NCBI GenBank assembly: GCA_011390455.1
Contig: JAABSI010000001.1
Coordinates: forward strand, 1 to 64,000
Direction: 5' to 3'
From: Trueperaceae bacterium
GTDB taxonomy: Bacteria > Deinococcota > Deinococci > Deinococcales > Trueperaceae
Length of the DNA stretch: 64,000 bases
The notes beneath the pieces are model-generated. The model saw nothing but the letters and a program-made list of their open reading frames with translations, was not told the origin of the DNA and did not search any database. The translations under genes and the position numbers were made by a program. The stretch's first letter is position 1; every line of letters begins with the position of its first letter. Positions 1 through 8,398 of this stretch are shown here, in pieces.

Positions 1-302
1 TGCTGCCCGAATCGGAGTCGCCCGCGGTCGTCGAACTGAGGGAGCACATCGACGAGGCGTTGCGTCAGGCCGTGCTCGAGTCGGGCGACGCCGAAGCCAT
101 GATCGAGTTGGCCAATCGAACGGGCACCGAGGACCTCGAGCTGCTCGAGACCGCGTTGGAGTTCGTTCCCCAGAACGACCCCCAATCTCCGCTGCTGCGA
201 GCACGTATCCGCCAGGTGCGGCGGGACTGGGAGGCCGATGGGGGGGACCGAGAGGATCGCGCCAACCGCCCTCGTCGGACCCGTCCATCAGGCGAGCGGT
301 GA
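1..302 (+). CDS. Unknown protein, C-terminal fragment
   Basis: The frame is open from base 3 to the TGA at 300-302, so this is the last ~99 residues of a gene starting before the window. The visible part is charged and mostly helical-looking (runs of Glu, Leu and Arg), with an Asp/Arg-rich tail that is probably disordered. I recognise no family. A TTG at 60 could be read as a start, but the frame continues upstream without a stop and no ribosome binding site precedes it. It converges on the minus-strand lipoprotein gene that ends at 488. Confidence 0.5.
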   Translation, partial: LPESESPAVVELREHIDEALRQAVLESGDAEAMIELANRTGTEDLELLETALEFVPQNDPQSPLLRARIRQVRRDWEADGGDREDRANRPRRTRPSGER

Positions 303-392
303 TCCCAGACCGGCTCTATGCAAAACGTAGGAGGAATGGGTTGCCAGACTCGCTCGCGCGCGCTCTGGTTGGGCGCGCGTACCTTCAGGGCA

Positions 393-425
393 GCGGGTCG
401 GGCGCCGGTGGCGCGCCCGACCCGC
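393..425 (-). terminator. Hairpin between convergent genes
   Basis: A perfect 13-bp inverted repeat (393-405 with 413-425) around a 7-nt loop lies between the + strand fragment ending at 302 and the lipoprotein gene ending at 488. No T tract follows on either strand. By position it is a terminator-like stem, mainly for the minus-strand gene. The rest of 303-487 shows nothing else. Confidence 0.55.
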
Positions 426-487
426 GGCCGCGGTTCTGGAGGTCAGCTTCGTCCGCCTGAAGCGGTCTTCCGCCGACGCGAACCGAC

Positions 488-1930
488 TCAGTACAGGTAG
501 ACGGCGCCGCTGTCGAGGGCGGTCTCGTCGTTCTGCGCGCCGTCGATGCCCGTGGCGCCGCTGTCTTCGCGATACGTGCCGACGGCGAGGGTCGTCCCGT
601 TGCCCGACACCGCGACGGCATGACCGAACTCGTCCGAGGCGTCGGGGTTGCTGGCCTTGACGTACGCCGTGGGTTGCCACGAGCCGAGTTCATCACGGGT
701 GTACACGTAGACGGCACCGCTGTTCGAAGCACCATCGTCGTCTTGGGCGCCGTCGATGCCGGCAGCAGCGCCGTCCTCGAGGAGGGCGCCGACGGCGAGC
801 GTGGCGCCGTCGCCGGAGAGGGCGACGGAATGGCCGAAGAAGTCACCTACCCCGGTATTGCTGGCTTTGACGTACGCCTCTTGTTGCCAGGTGCCGTTCG
901 GGTCGCGCGTATAGACGTAGACGGCGCCGCTGTTCACGTTGTCGCTCGCGTCGTCGTCCTGAGGGCCGTCGATGCCCGTGGCATCGCTGTCTTCGAGCAA
1001 TGCGCCGACGGCGAGTGTGTCGCCGTCGTCCGAGAGCGCAACGGCGTGTCCGAAGAAGTCGCGAAAACCGGTGTTGCTGGCTTTGACGTAGGCCTGTTGC
1101 TGCCAGGTTCCGAGCTCGTCGCGGGTGTAGACGTAGACGGCGCCACTGTTGGTGACGCCGTTGCCGAGCTGGTCGCCGTCGATGCCGACGGCGCCGCTGT
1201 CCTCGATCCGTGCACCGACGGCGAGCGTGGCGCCGTCTCCCGCGAGGGCGACGGACCAGCCGAACTGGTCGCCGGCGCCGGTGTTGCTGGCTTTGACGTA
1301 GGCCTGCTGCTGCCAGATTCCGAGCTCGTCGCGGGTGTAGACGTAGACGGCGCCGCTGTTCTCGGCGTCGTCGTTGAGCGGGTCGTCGTCGATGCCGACG
1401 GCGTTGCTATCCTCGCGGATCGCGCCGACGGCAAGCGTGTTGCCGTCGTTGGAGAGGTCGACGGACCAGCCGAAGTCGTCGGAGGCTGCGGCGTTGGTGG
1501 CCTTGACGTAGGCCTCTTGCTGCCAGGTGCCCGAGGGGTCGCGGGTGAAGACGTAGACCGCTCCGCTCTCGGAGGCACCGTCGTCGTTCTCGAGGCCGTT
1601 CACGCCCGTGGCGGTGCTGTCTTCCGACGGGGCCGCGACGATGAGCCTGGTGCCATCTCCGGAGAGGGCGACCGACGAGCCGAAGCCGTCGAAGGCGCCG
1701 GTGTTGCTGGCCTTGACGTAGGCCTCTTGCTGCCACACGCCGCTGTGATCGCGACGGTACACGTACACGGCGCCGCTCTCCGCTGCGTCGTCGTTGCCTT
1801 GGGGGCCGTCCACGCCGGTGGCGGAACTGCTCTCGAGCTGGGCGCCGACGGCGAGGGTCGTGCCGTCGGTGGAGAGCGCGACCGCGTAGCCGAACCGATC
1901 GAGCTCACCGGTGTTGCTGGCTTTGACGTA
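488..1930 (-). repeat. Seven tandem ~210-bp FG-GAP coding repeats
   Basis: The seven units read YVKASNTGELD, ..GAFD, YVKATNAAASD, ..GAGD, ..GFRD, ..GVGD and YVKASNPDASD. They are highly similar at the DNA level; for example gtgttgctggc recurs in most units. This suggests recent expansion by unequal recombination, and unit number may vary between strains. Confidence 0.85.
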
Positions 1931-2308
1931 GCCGATGAGGCTGGGGATCAGGGTGTCGATGGTGACGATCGACGTGTCCGTGCAGCCTTCGGCGGTGCAC
2001 GCGGTGAGGGTGTAGCGGGCGTTGGAGCGGTCCGGCAGGAAGATCTCGTGGTCGTACGTGGTCGACGTGGCGGGGAGGGTGGCGATGGGGGTGAAGACGT
2101 TGGAGCCGTCGGTGGCTTCGTTGAGCTGGTACTCGGTGGCGTCGTCGACCGTGGTCCAAGCGAAGGTGATGGTCTTGATGCCGCTGACGGTGGCGGTCAG
2201 CGTGAACGGGGTGGGGGTGGGGTCGCCGCCTGATGGTGCGCTTGCGCATCCGGCGACGAGGATGGCGGTGAGGGTGACGAAGGCGAGCGGGAGCGAGGTT
2301 CGGAACAT
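488..2308 (-). CDS. FG-GAP repeat lipoprotein, predicted seven-bladed beta-propeller
   Basis: I chose the ATG at 2308 because GGAGG lies 5 nt upstream; a GTG 18 bp earlier has no such site. The 606-residue product starts with a lipoprotein signal (LVAGC, Cys21). A fibronectin-III-like stretch of ~80 residues follows, then seven repeats of about 70 residues. Each begins near YVKASNTG and carries an FG..VALS.DG.TLAVGA core and an SGAVYVYTRD strand, the FG-GAP pattern. Seven units would close a seven-bladed propeller. The protein is probably lipid-anchored and surface-exposed, with an adhesive or ligand-binding role, but the ligand cannot be told. A TAGCGT box at 2325-2330 is a possible -10. It lies directly downstream of a LuxR-type regulator on the same strand. 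Confidence 0.85.
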   Translation of the reverse strand: MFRTSLPLAFVTLTAILVAGCASAPSGGDPTPTPFTLTATVSGIKTITFAWTTVDDATEYQLNEATDGSNVFTPIATLPATSTTYDHEIFLPDRSNARYTLTACTAEGCTDTSIVTIDTLIPSLIGYVKASNTGELDRFGYAVALSTDGTTLAVGAQLESSSATGVDGPQGNDDAAESGAVYVYRRDHSGVWQQEAYVKASNTGAFDGFGSSVALSGDGTRLIVAAPSEDSTATGVNGLENDDGASESGAVYVFTRDPSGTWQQEAYVKATNAAASDDFGWSVDLSNDGNTLAVGAIREDSNAVGIDDDPLNDDAENSGAVYVYTRDELGIWQQQAYVKASNTGAGDQFGWSVALAGDGATLAVGARIEDSGAVGIDGDQLGNGVTNSGAVYVYTRDELGTWQQQAYVKASNTGFRDFFGHAVALSDDGDTLAVGALLEDSDATGIDGPQDDDASDNVNSGAVYVYTRDPNGTWQQEAYVKASNTGVGDFFGHSVALSGDGATLAVGALLEDGAAAGIDGAQDDDGASNSGAVYVYTRDELGSWQPTAYVKASNPDASDEFGHAVAVSGNGTTLAVGTYREDSGATGIDGAQNDETALDSGAVYLY

Positions 2309-2496
2309 CTGGGCCTCCGCCGGCACGCTACGGAGCGAGGCGTGATGCGGGCGCTACGCGCAGCGGATCGCGCACGCGCGACGGGCATGAGGCTGCGGTG
2401 CGCCCCATGCGCCGGATCGACCCCCAATCGCCGTGCCTCCGGGCGCGGGTGGCCAGGGGCAGAGGGACTGGGAGTCGGACCCGGAGGTCGGAGCCG

Positions 2497-3042
2497 TCAA
2501 TCGTCCGCGTCGGTCCCGTCGATCAGCTGCGCGATCAGCTGCGCCCGGTTCTCGGCCCCGGTTTTGCAGAGCACGTTGCTGATGTGCGCGTTGACCGTCT
2601 TGGTCGCGATGGAGAGCGTGCTGGCGAGCTCCTTCGTATCGAGTCCGCGGAGGAGCAAGCGCGTCACGCGCAGTTCCATGTACGTCAGGCCGGAACGCCA
2701 TTGGTACGTACGCTGCGCCGTCGCGGCGGCGTAGACCCCGGACAGCAGGGCGGGCTCGTCGGTGGACGTCACGACGCCGGACACATGGTAGGAGGCGAGG
2801 CAGTCCAAGTAGACCGGATGCGACGCTTGGGTCGCGACGAGCGTTCTGGCGCGCAGGACGCTGTCGAGGCCCTCGAGCCGCTTGAGCGCCCAGGTCAGCG
2901 GGAAGTCGAGGAGCACGTGCGCCAGGTACGGCGTCGGTCCGTCGTCGCCGATGAGCTTCGCCTTGCGCAGTGCTTCGTCGACCAGGCGTTCGTACGCGGG
3001 GTGGCTCGCGTCGATTCGAGAGCCGATCTTCGAGGTGCCCAT
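2497..3042 (-). CDS. LuxR/GerE-type transcriptional regulator
   Basis: 181 residues. The C-terminal third (about 119-176) is a GerE-type helix-turn-helix: LTYMELRVTRLLL..GLDTKELA..L.IATKTVNAHISNVLCKTGAENRAQL, with the recognition helix near 146-162. The N-terminal ~115 residues match no receiver (no DD/D/K pattern) or autoinducer domain that I recognise, so the signal is unknown. The ATG at 3042 is preceded by AGGAGG at 8 nt. It sits upstream of the FG-GAP lipoprotein in the same direction (188-bp gap) and divergent from the peptide importer, so either could be its target. A 16-bp dyad at 3093-3108 in its own upstream region is a candidate binding site. Confidence 0.85.
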   Translation of the reverse strand: MGTSKIGSRIDASHPAYERLVDEALRKAKLIGDDGPTPYLAHVLLDFPLTWALKRLEGLDSVLRARTLVATQASHPVYLDCLASYHVSGVVTSTDEPALLSGVYAAATAQRTYQWRSGLTYMELRVTRLLLRGLDTKELASTLSIATKTVNAHISNVLCKTGAENRAQLIAQLIDGTDADD

Positions 3043-3092
3043 GGGGACGACCTCCTACGGGGATTCCGGACGACGGTGCTCGACTCGTGCCG

Positions 3093-3108
3093 GTGCGTGA
3101 TCATGCAC
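3093..3108. promoter_or_regulatory. 16-bp near-palindrome, candidate LuxR-family operator
   Basis: GTGCGTGATCATGCAC is a dyad with one mismatched pair, centred on GATC, about 50 bp upstream of the LuxR-type start. LuxR-family HTH proteins bind dyads of this size. The 332-bp divergent interval (3043-3374) contains this dyad, the importer promoter at 3254-3283 and nothing else I can name. Confidence 0.35.
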
Positions 3109-3253
3109 GGATCCCCGTTGCGCCCGGGTTGCCACGAGGGTGGTCGACGGAGACCCGAAGGTTGCGTGGACCGTTCTTGGGCAGCAGTCCCCTCTGAGAC
3201 GCGATCGATGGGCTTCGCAAGCTCATGGACAAGAATCGATGAACCTGGCGTGG

Positions 3254-3283
3254 TTGACGATGTACTCCTCATGTCAATAACCT
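3254..3283 (+). promoter_or_regulatory. Housekeeping-type promoter for peptide-binding protein
   Basis: TTGACG (3254-3259), 18-nt spacer, TAACCT (3278-3283), predicting a transcript start near 3290 and an ~85-nt leader. The same two hexamers, with a 17-nt spacer, occur upstream of the tRNA-Ala in this window, which supports them as the housekeeping consensus here. Confidence 0.6.
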
Positions 3284-3374
3284 TGCAGTCGAGTCCTTCA
3301 CCAGGGTGGTGTCGCTGCCAGCTTCTCGGCTGGGAGGCGCGACCCGAAAAGACTCCTCGTTCATGGAGGTACGA

Positions 3375-4898
3375 ATGCTTCGAAGCTCGCTACGCAAGCT
3401 CGCCGCCGCGATCGCCATCGTCGGACTGGTCGCGTGGTCGGCCGCCCAGGGCACCCTGATCATCGCCCAAGGCACCGACGCCGTGACCCTCGATCCCCAC
3501 AACTCGACCGACTCGCCGACCGCGACCGTCCTCAGCCACATCTACGAGACGCTGTACGACCTGACGCCCGAGGGCGAGATCGTCCCGCTCCTGGCGACCG
3601 GCGCCACCATGTCCGATGACGGCCTCACCTGGACCATCACGCTCCGCGACGACGTGGTGTTCCACAACGGCGCCCCGCTGACGGCCGAGGTCGTCAAGGG
3701 GAGCATGGAGCGCTTCATCGATCCGGACAACGGGTTCACCTTCGCGTTTCTCCTCAACCGCGTCCAGGAGATCACGGTCGTCGACGAGCACACCGTCGAG
3801 TTCCAGCTCTCCTCGACCTTCGCGCCGTTCCTCGCGCACCTCACCCACAACTCGGCGGCCATCGTCCACCCGGACGTCGTCGCGGAGTTCGGTGAGGACT
3901 TCCCCGAGAACCCGGTCGGCACCGGCCCCTTCAGCCTCCAAGACTGGCAGCGTGGCGAGCGGCTCGATCTCGTGCGCTTCGAGGACTACTGGGGCACCAA
4001 GCCGGGCGTCGAGGGCGTGCGCTTCCTGACCGTCCCGGAAGACACCACCCGCATGGCGCTCGTCGAGACCGGCGAAGCCCACGTCGCGGTCCGCGTGCCC
4101 CCGCAGGACGTCGCCCGCATCGACGCGAACCCCGACGTGACCGTCGAGAACGTCTCGGGCCTCCGCACCATCTACATCTACTTCAACCACTTGATGGAGC
4201 CCTTCGACGACGTCCGCGTCCGTCAAGCCATCAACTACGCCGTCGACAAGGAAGAGATCGCCGAGTTCGTCTTCGGCGGCGCCGTCCGTCCGAGCGATGC
4301 GCCGATCGCCCCGGCGATCTTCGGCTACTCCGCGGTCGGTCCGTACGAGTACGACCCCGAGCGTGCGCGCGAGCTGCTCGCCGAGGCGGGCTTCGCCGAC
4401 GGCCTCACCGTCGAGCTGTGGAGCCCCACGGGTCGCTACCCGCAGGACATCCAGGTCGCGCAGGCCATCCAGGGCCAGCTCGCCGAGGTCGGCGTGAACG
4501 CCGAGATCACCAGCATCGACTGGGCCGCGTACCTCGTCGCGACGGCTCGGCCGGCCGAAGAGACCGAAGTTCCGATGGCGCTGCTCGGCTGGGGCACCGT
4601 GACCGGCGACGCCGACTACGGCCTCTACGCGCTCTTCCACAGCAGCCAGGCGCCGAACCCGAACCGCGCGTTCTACAGCAACCCGGCCGTCGACGCGCTG
4701 CTCGACCAGGCGCGGACCTCGCCCGACCCGGCGCTTCGCCAGCAGCTCTACGCCGACGCGCAGCAGCTGATCTGGGACGACGCGCCGTGGCTCTTCCTCT
4801 ACAGCGAGAGCCAGGTCGTCGCGGTGCGCGACAACGTCGAGGGCTTCATCATCCACCCGACCGAGCGCTTCCTCGCGACCGAGACCAGCCTCCGCTGA
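3375..4898 (+). CDS. Peptide/nickel-type ABC transporter substrate-binding protein
   Basis: 507 residues, SBP_bac_5 (DppA/OppA) family, periplasmic. The ATG at 3375 follows GGAGG (3365-3369). The first ~25 residues are a Sec signal peptide ending near AAQG, with no lipobox Cys. Family hallmarks are TDAVTLDPHNSTDSPT at the mature N-terminus, VFHNGAPLTAEVVKGSMERF, NPVGTGPFSLQDWQ, VRQAINYAVDKEEI and the C-terminal YADAQQLIWDDAPWLFLY. It should deliver di/oligopeptides or a similar solute to the permeases at 5052 and 5965. The exact ligand cannot be inferred. No ATPase gene is present in this cluster, so ATPases must be encoded elsewhere. A hairpin separates it from the permeases. Confidence 0.93.
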   Translation: MLRSSLRKLAAAIAIVGLVAWSAAQGTLIIAQGTDAVTLDPHNSTDSPTATVLSHIYETLYDLTPEGEIVPLLATGATMSDDGLTWTITLRDDVVFHNGAPLTAEVVKGSMERFIDPDNGFTFAFLLNRVQEITVVDEHTVEFQLSSTFAPFLAHLTHNSAAIVHPDVVAEFGEDFPENPVGTGPFSLQDWQRGERLDLVRFEDYWGTKPGVEGVRFLTVPEDTTRMALVETGEAHVAVRVPPQDVARIDANPDVTVENVSGLRTIYIYFNHLMEPFDDVRVRQAINYAVDKEEIAEFVFGGAVRPSDAPIAPAIFGYSAVGPYEYDPERARELLAEAGFADGLTVELWSPTGRYPQDIQVAQAIQGQLAEVGVNAEITSIDWAAYLVATARPAEETEVPMALLGWGTVTGDADYGLYALFHSSQAPNPNRAFYSNPAVDALLDQARTSPDPALRQQLYADAQQLIWDDAPWLFLYSESQVVAVRDNVEGFIIHPTERFLATETSLR

Positions 4899-4912
4899 GC
4901 TAGGATCGACTA

Positions 4913-4941
4913 CCCGACGCGCCGCCTTTTGGCGCGTCGGG
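4913..4941 (+). terminator. Partial terminator between binding protein and permeases
   Basis: Perfect 11-bp stem (4913-4923 with 4931-4941) with a 7-nt loop, 14 bp after the binding-protein stop and ahead of the permeases. It is followed by ccctatcttgtt rather than a strong U tract. Such hairpins often leave binding-protein mRNA in excess over permease mRNA. Confidence 0.65.
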
Positions 4942-5051
4942 CCCTATCTTGTTGACGTGAACCTGGATCGACGCGCGCTTCACGCCCGAGCCGCGTCGCT
5001 CCCGAGGGTGATCGACCGGACCGAACCGGTCGCGCCCGGCGAGGGGCTCTC

Positions 5052-5972
5052 TTGCTGCAGTACACGCTTCGGCGCATCCTGATCTCGATCCCGACGATCA
5101 TCGGGGTCTTGATCATCGTCTTCTCGATGGTGCGACTGGCGCCCGGCGATCCCGCCGTGCTCCTGGCCGGTGAGTTCGCGAGCCCCGAGGTCATCGAGCG
5201 CGCACGCGAGCGCTTCGGCCTCGACCGTTCGCTCCCGGAACAGTTCGCCCGCTTCGTCGGTGGCCTCGTCCAGGGCGACCTCGGCCGCTCGACCCGCACC
5301 AACCGGCTGGTGACCGAAGACCTGGCCAACTTCTTCCCCAATACGCTGGAGATGGCCTTCGCGGCGATCCTCGTGGCGCTGGTGGTCGGGGTGCCGGCGG
5401 GGGTGATCTCGGCCCTGCGTCCGAACGGACCGCTCGATTTCGGCGTCACCTTCGTCGCGCTGCTGGGCGTCTCGATGCCGGTGTTCTGGTTCGGGCTGCT
5501 CGCCATCCTCATCTTCTCGGTGGAGCTCGGTTGGTTCCCCGTGGCGGGGCGGGGCACGCTCGCGCACCTCGTGTTGCCGTCCATCACGCTGGGGCTCTCG
5601 AGCACCGCGATCATCGCGCGCATGACGCGCTCCTCGATGCTCGAGGTCCTCAACCAGGATTTCGTCCGAACCGCGCGCGCCAAGGGGCTGCGGGAGGGCC
5701 AGGTGGTGGTCAAGCACGCCTTGCGCAACGCCTTCGTCCCGGTGGTGACGGTCATCGGCCTCCAGTTCGGCGCGCTCCTCGCCGGCGCGGTCATCACCGA
5801 GACGGTCTTCACCTGGCCGGGCATCGGCCGGTTGCTCGTCGACTCGATCCGCGCGCGCGACTACCCGGTCGTGCAGGGTGCGGTGCTGCTCATCGCCGTC
5901 TCCTTCGTGCTCGTGAACCTGATCGTCGACCTCATCTACGGCTTCATCGATCCGAGGATCCGGTATGACTGA
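5052..5972 (+). CDS. ABC transporter permease, DppB type
   Basis: 306 residues, the usual DppB/OppB length. It starts at TTG 5052 with the characteristic N-terminus MLQYTLRRIL and a GAGGGG upstream. TM1 is at about 9-29, the periplasmic loop contains ARERFGLDRSLPEQ, and TMs follow from ~98 on. The cytoplasmic EAA loop that contacts the ATPase is at about 206-225 (TARAKGLREGQVVVKHALRN). It ends in the family signature LIVDLIYGFIDPRIRYD. It overlaps the next permease by 8 bp, so the two are translationally coupled and form the membrane channel of the importer. Confidence 0.95.
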   Translation: MLQYTLRRILISIPTIIGVLIIVFSMVRLAPGDPAVLLAGEFASPEVIERARERFGLDRSLPEQFARFVGGLVQGDLGRSTRTNRLVTEDLANFFPNTLEMAFAAILVALVVGVPAGVISALRPNGPLDFGVTFVALLGVSMPVFWFGLLAILIFSVELGWFPVAGRGTLAHLVLPSITLGLSSTAIIARMTRSSMLEVLNQDFVRTARAKGLREGQVVVKHALRNAFVPVVTVIGLQFGALLAGAVITETVFTWPGIGRLLVDSIRARDYPVVQGAVLLIAVSFVLVNLIVDLIYGFIDPRIRYD

Positions 5973-7041
5973 CACGCCCAAGAGCGCGGTCGCCGCCGAG
6001 GCGCCGGAGCGTGGCCGGCCGGTTCGCTGGCGGCGGCGCCTGTTCGCGAGCAACCTGGCCAAGGTCGGGTTCGGGATCATCGGCTTCTTCCTCATCGTGG
6101 TGCTGTTCGCGCCCGTCATCGCCCCGTACTCGCCCGTCGAGCAGAACCTGCGCGCGAGCTACGTCCCGCCCGGGGTCGGCGTCAGCCTGCGCGGCCCGGA
6201 GGGGGAGTTCGGCCTCTGGGTGCGGCCGGTGCAGCGGTCGCCCGCGCGCGGCTTGATCGTGAGCGAGGACGAGGCGTACCGGCTCGCCTTCTTCGTGCGA
6301 GGCTCTTCCTGGACGTGGTTCGGCGGGCTCCTCGAGGGCGACCGCCACCTCTTCGGCGTCGACGGTCCGGCGCGGTTCTACCTTCTCGGCAGCGACGAAC
6401 AGGGGCGCGACATCTTCAGCCGCCTCGTCCACGGCGCCTGGATCTCGCTCTTCATCGGGCTGATCTCGGTCGCGATCGGCGTCGGCTTCGGCGTGCCGAT
6501 CGGTGCGATCAGCGGCTTCTACGGCGGCGCGACCGACATGATCGTGCAGCGCGTGATCGACACGATGCTCGCCTTTCCGGGGATCCTGCTCGCGATCGTG
6601 CTGGTCGCGACCTTCGGCCCCGGCCTCGAGAACCTGATGATCGCCGTCGGGATCGCCTCGATCCCCATCTACGCGCGCATCGTGCGCGGCTCGGTGCTGT
6701 CGGTCAAGAACCGCGAGTACGTCGAGGCCGCGGGCGCGCTCGGGCGCCGGCGTTTGTCGACCCTCTACCGCCACGTCGTCCCCAACTCGCTGGCGCCGAT
6801 CATCGTGCAGTCGAGCCTGCAGATGGCGGTCGCCATCCTGTTCGCCGCCGGACTCGGCTTCCTGGGGCTCGGCGCGCAGCCGCCTCAGCCGGAATGGGGC
6901 CTGATGCTCTCGCGGGGGCGCGAGTACCTCGCGGTCGCGCCGCACGTGGCGACGTTCCCGGGGCTCGCGATCATGCTCGTGGTGTTCGGCTTCAACCTGG
7001 TCGGCGACGCCTTGCGCGACGCGCTCGATCCACGCGGCTGA
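5965..7041 (+). CDS. ABC transporter permease, DppC type, with enlarged periplasmic loop
   Basis: 358 residues, longer than the usual ~300 for DppC. TM1 lies at about 31-53. The family motif LGSDEQGRDIFSRL is at about 141-154, some 60 residues later than normal, because of an extra segment (~70-135) between TM1 and that motif. The EAA loop is EAAGALGRRRLSTLYRHVVPNSLAPIIV, and the end is FNLVGDALRDALDPRG. It pairs with the upstream permease. The insert faces the periplasm and could contact the binding protein. Only 10 bp separate its stop from the convergent M20 peptidase gene. Confidence 0.94.
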   Translation: MTDTPKSAVAAEAPERGRPVRWRRRLFASNLAKVGFGIIGFFLIVVLFAPVIAPYSPVEQNLRASYVPPGVGVSLRGPEGEFGLWVRPVQRSPARGLIVSEDEAYRLAFFVRGSSWTWFGGLLEGDRHLFGVDGPARFYLLGSDEQGRDIFSRLVHGAWISLFIGLISVAIGVGFGVPIGAISGFYGGATDMIVQRVIDTMLAFPGILLAIVLVATFGPGLENLMIAVGIASIPIYARIVRGSVLSVKNREYVEAAGALGRRRLSTLYRHVVPNSLAPIIVQSSLQMAVAILFAAGLGFLGLGAQPPQPEWGLMLSRGREYLAVAPHVATFPGLAIMLVVFGFNLVGDALRDALDPRG

Positions 7042-7051
7042 GCGTCGCCGC

Positions 7052-8398
7052 TCAGCCGCGCCCGCCGCGCGGTCCCGCCTCGGGCGCCGGCGCGGCCAGG
7101 TAGCGCACGGTCGCCGCCGCGTAGAGCCGTGCCGCGGCCACCATGTCCTCGACGCGCACGAACTCGTCGACCTGGTGGGGGATGGTGCGGTCGCCCGGCC
7201 CGACCGTCACGATCGGCACCCCGGCCGCGTGCAAGAAGGTCCCGTCCGTGGCGCCCGGAACGCCGCCGTACGGCGCCGAACGCCCCAGCACGGCCTCGTA
7301 CGCTGCCTCGAGCGCCCGCACGAGCGGATCGTCCGGCCCCGTCTCGGTCCAGGGGCGGCTCTCGAACCAGTCGAGCTCGATGCGCGAGCCCGGCAGGTCG
7401 GCCGCCACCCGTTCGGCCTCGCGCACCAGCCGGGCGTGGATCGCCTCGTGGTCCTGCCCCGGCACGGTGCGGACGTCGAGCGCAGCGTACGCGCCGTCGG
7501 GCATCACGTTGACCTGCGCCTCGCCGCGCACCGGGGCGCGCACGATGGTGGGCGTCAACCAGGGGAGGCCCAGGTAGGGGTGGACGCCGAGGCGCTCCTG
7601 CTCCTCGGTCTGGAAGGCGTCCACGCGGGTCAGGAAGCGGGTCAGGGCGACGATCGGGTTGACGCCCGCGTACGGCATGGCGCCGTGCGCCATGACGCCG
7701 TGCGCATGGACGTGCACGCGCATCGCCCCCTTCTGGTGGAGGCACAGCTCCAGCTCCTCCGGTTCGCAGACGATCGCGCCGTCCACCTCGTCGGCCCAGC
7801 CTTGGGCGATGAAGTGCTTGATGCCCGCCATCATCCCCTCCTCGTCGACGACGACGCCCACGCGCACGCGTCCCGTGAGGTCGGGCGCCGCGCGCTGCAC
7901 GGCGGCGAGCGCGGCGATCGCCGCCGCGACGCCGCCCTTCATGTCCGCGCTGCCGCGGCCGTAGAGGCGGGTGCCCCCGTCGGGGTCGGTCTCGAGTTCG
8001 GCGCCGTAGGGATCGCGCGTCCAGTTCGCCGGGTCGCCCTCCGTGACCACGTCGGTATGGCCCTCGAGCATCAGCGTCCGGTCGCGGCCGGCGACGAAGC
8101 CGCGCCCGCGCCAGTCGGCGATCACGTTCGGGCGGCCGGGGGCCACCTCTTCGACGTGCACGGGCAGGCCGAGGTCGCGCAGGGTGCGCGCGACGAAACC
8201 GGCCGCGTCCGCCTCGTCGGCGCCGGTCGCCTCGTCCCAGACGCTCCGGATCCGCACGAGTTCGCGCGCGAGCCGCAGCACCTGCTCCGGGTCGACCGCG
8301 TCCGCGGCGGCGTGCGCCAAGGCGTCGACGTCGGCCTCGTTCGGCCGCTCCGGCAGCGGATCGTCTGGGGCCGCGGCGGGGCGTCGGAACGGGTTCAC
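7052..8398 (-). CDS. M20 family metallopeptidase (ArgE/DapE/dipeptidase type)
   Basis: 448 residues, GTG start overlapping the SDR stop by 4 bp (GTGA). Di-zinc site residues visible are H114 and D116 in GHTDVV, D152 in GRGSADMKGG, the Glu pair in DEEGMM (~186-187), and a late His in TIPHQVDEF. The lid/dimerisation domain lies roughly between 205 and 330 (HQKGAMRVHVHAHGVMAHGAMPYAGVNPI). The family hydrolyses amide bonds of N-acyl amino acids, succinyl-diaminopimelate or small peptides, and the exact substrate is open. Position tail-to-tail with a peptide importer suggests cytoplasmic processing of imported peptides. It is co-oriented with the SDR and rluD-like genes. Confidence 0.92.
   Translation of the reverse strand: MNPFRRPAAAPDDPLPERPNEADVDALAHAAADAVDPEQVLRLARELVRIRSVWDEATGADEADAAGFVARTLRDLGLPVHVEEVAPGRPNVIADWRGRGFVAGRDRTLMLEGHTDVVTEGDPANWTRDPYGAELETDPDGGTRLYGRGSADMKGGVAAAIAALAAVQRAAPDLTGRVRVGVVVDEEGMMAGIKHFIAQGWADEVDGAIVCEPEELELCLHQKGAMRVHVHAHGVMAHGAMPYAGVNPIVALTRFLTRVDAFQTEEQERLGVHPYLGLPWLTPTIVRAPVRGEAQVNVMPDGAYAALDVRTVPGQDHEAIHARLVREAERVAADLPGSRIELDWFESRPWTETGPDDPLVRALEAAYEAVLGRSAPYGGVPGATDGTFLHAAGVPIVTVGPGDRTIPHQVDEFVRVEDMVAAARLYAAATVRYLAAPAPEAGPRGGRG

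Noticed and set aside
488..1930. Regular ~210-bp repeats that could suggest a CRISPR or satellite array
   Set aside because: They are in-frame coding repeats with FG-GAP consensus; unit length and lack of unique spacers exclude CRISPR.
3390..6119. Minus-strand frames opposite the peptide importer genes
   Set aside because: The plus strand shows clear DppA/B/C family sequences; the minus frames are charged low-complexity shadows.
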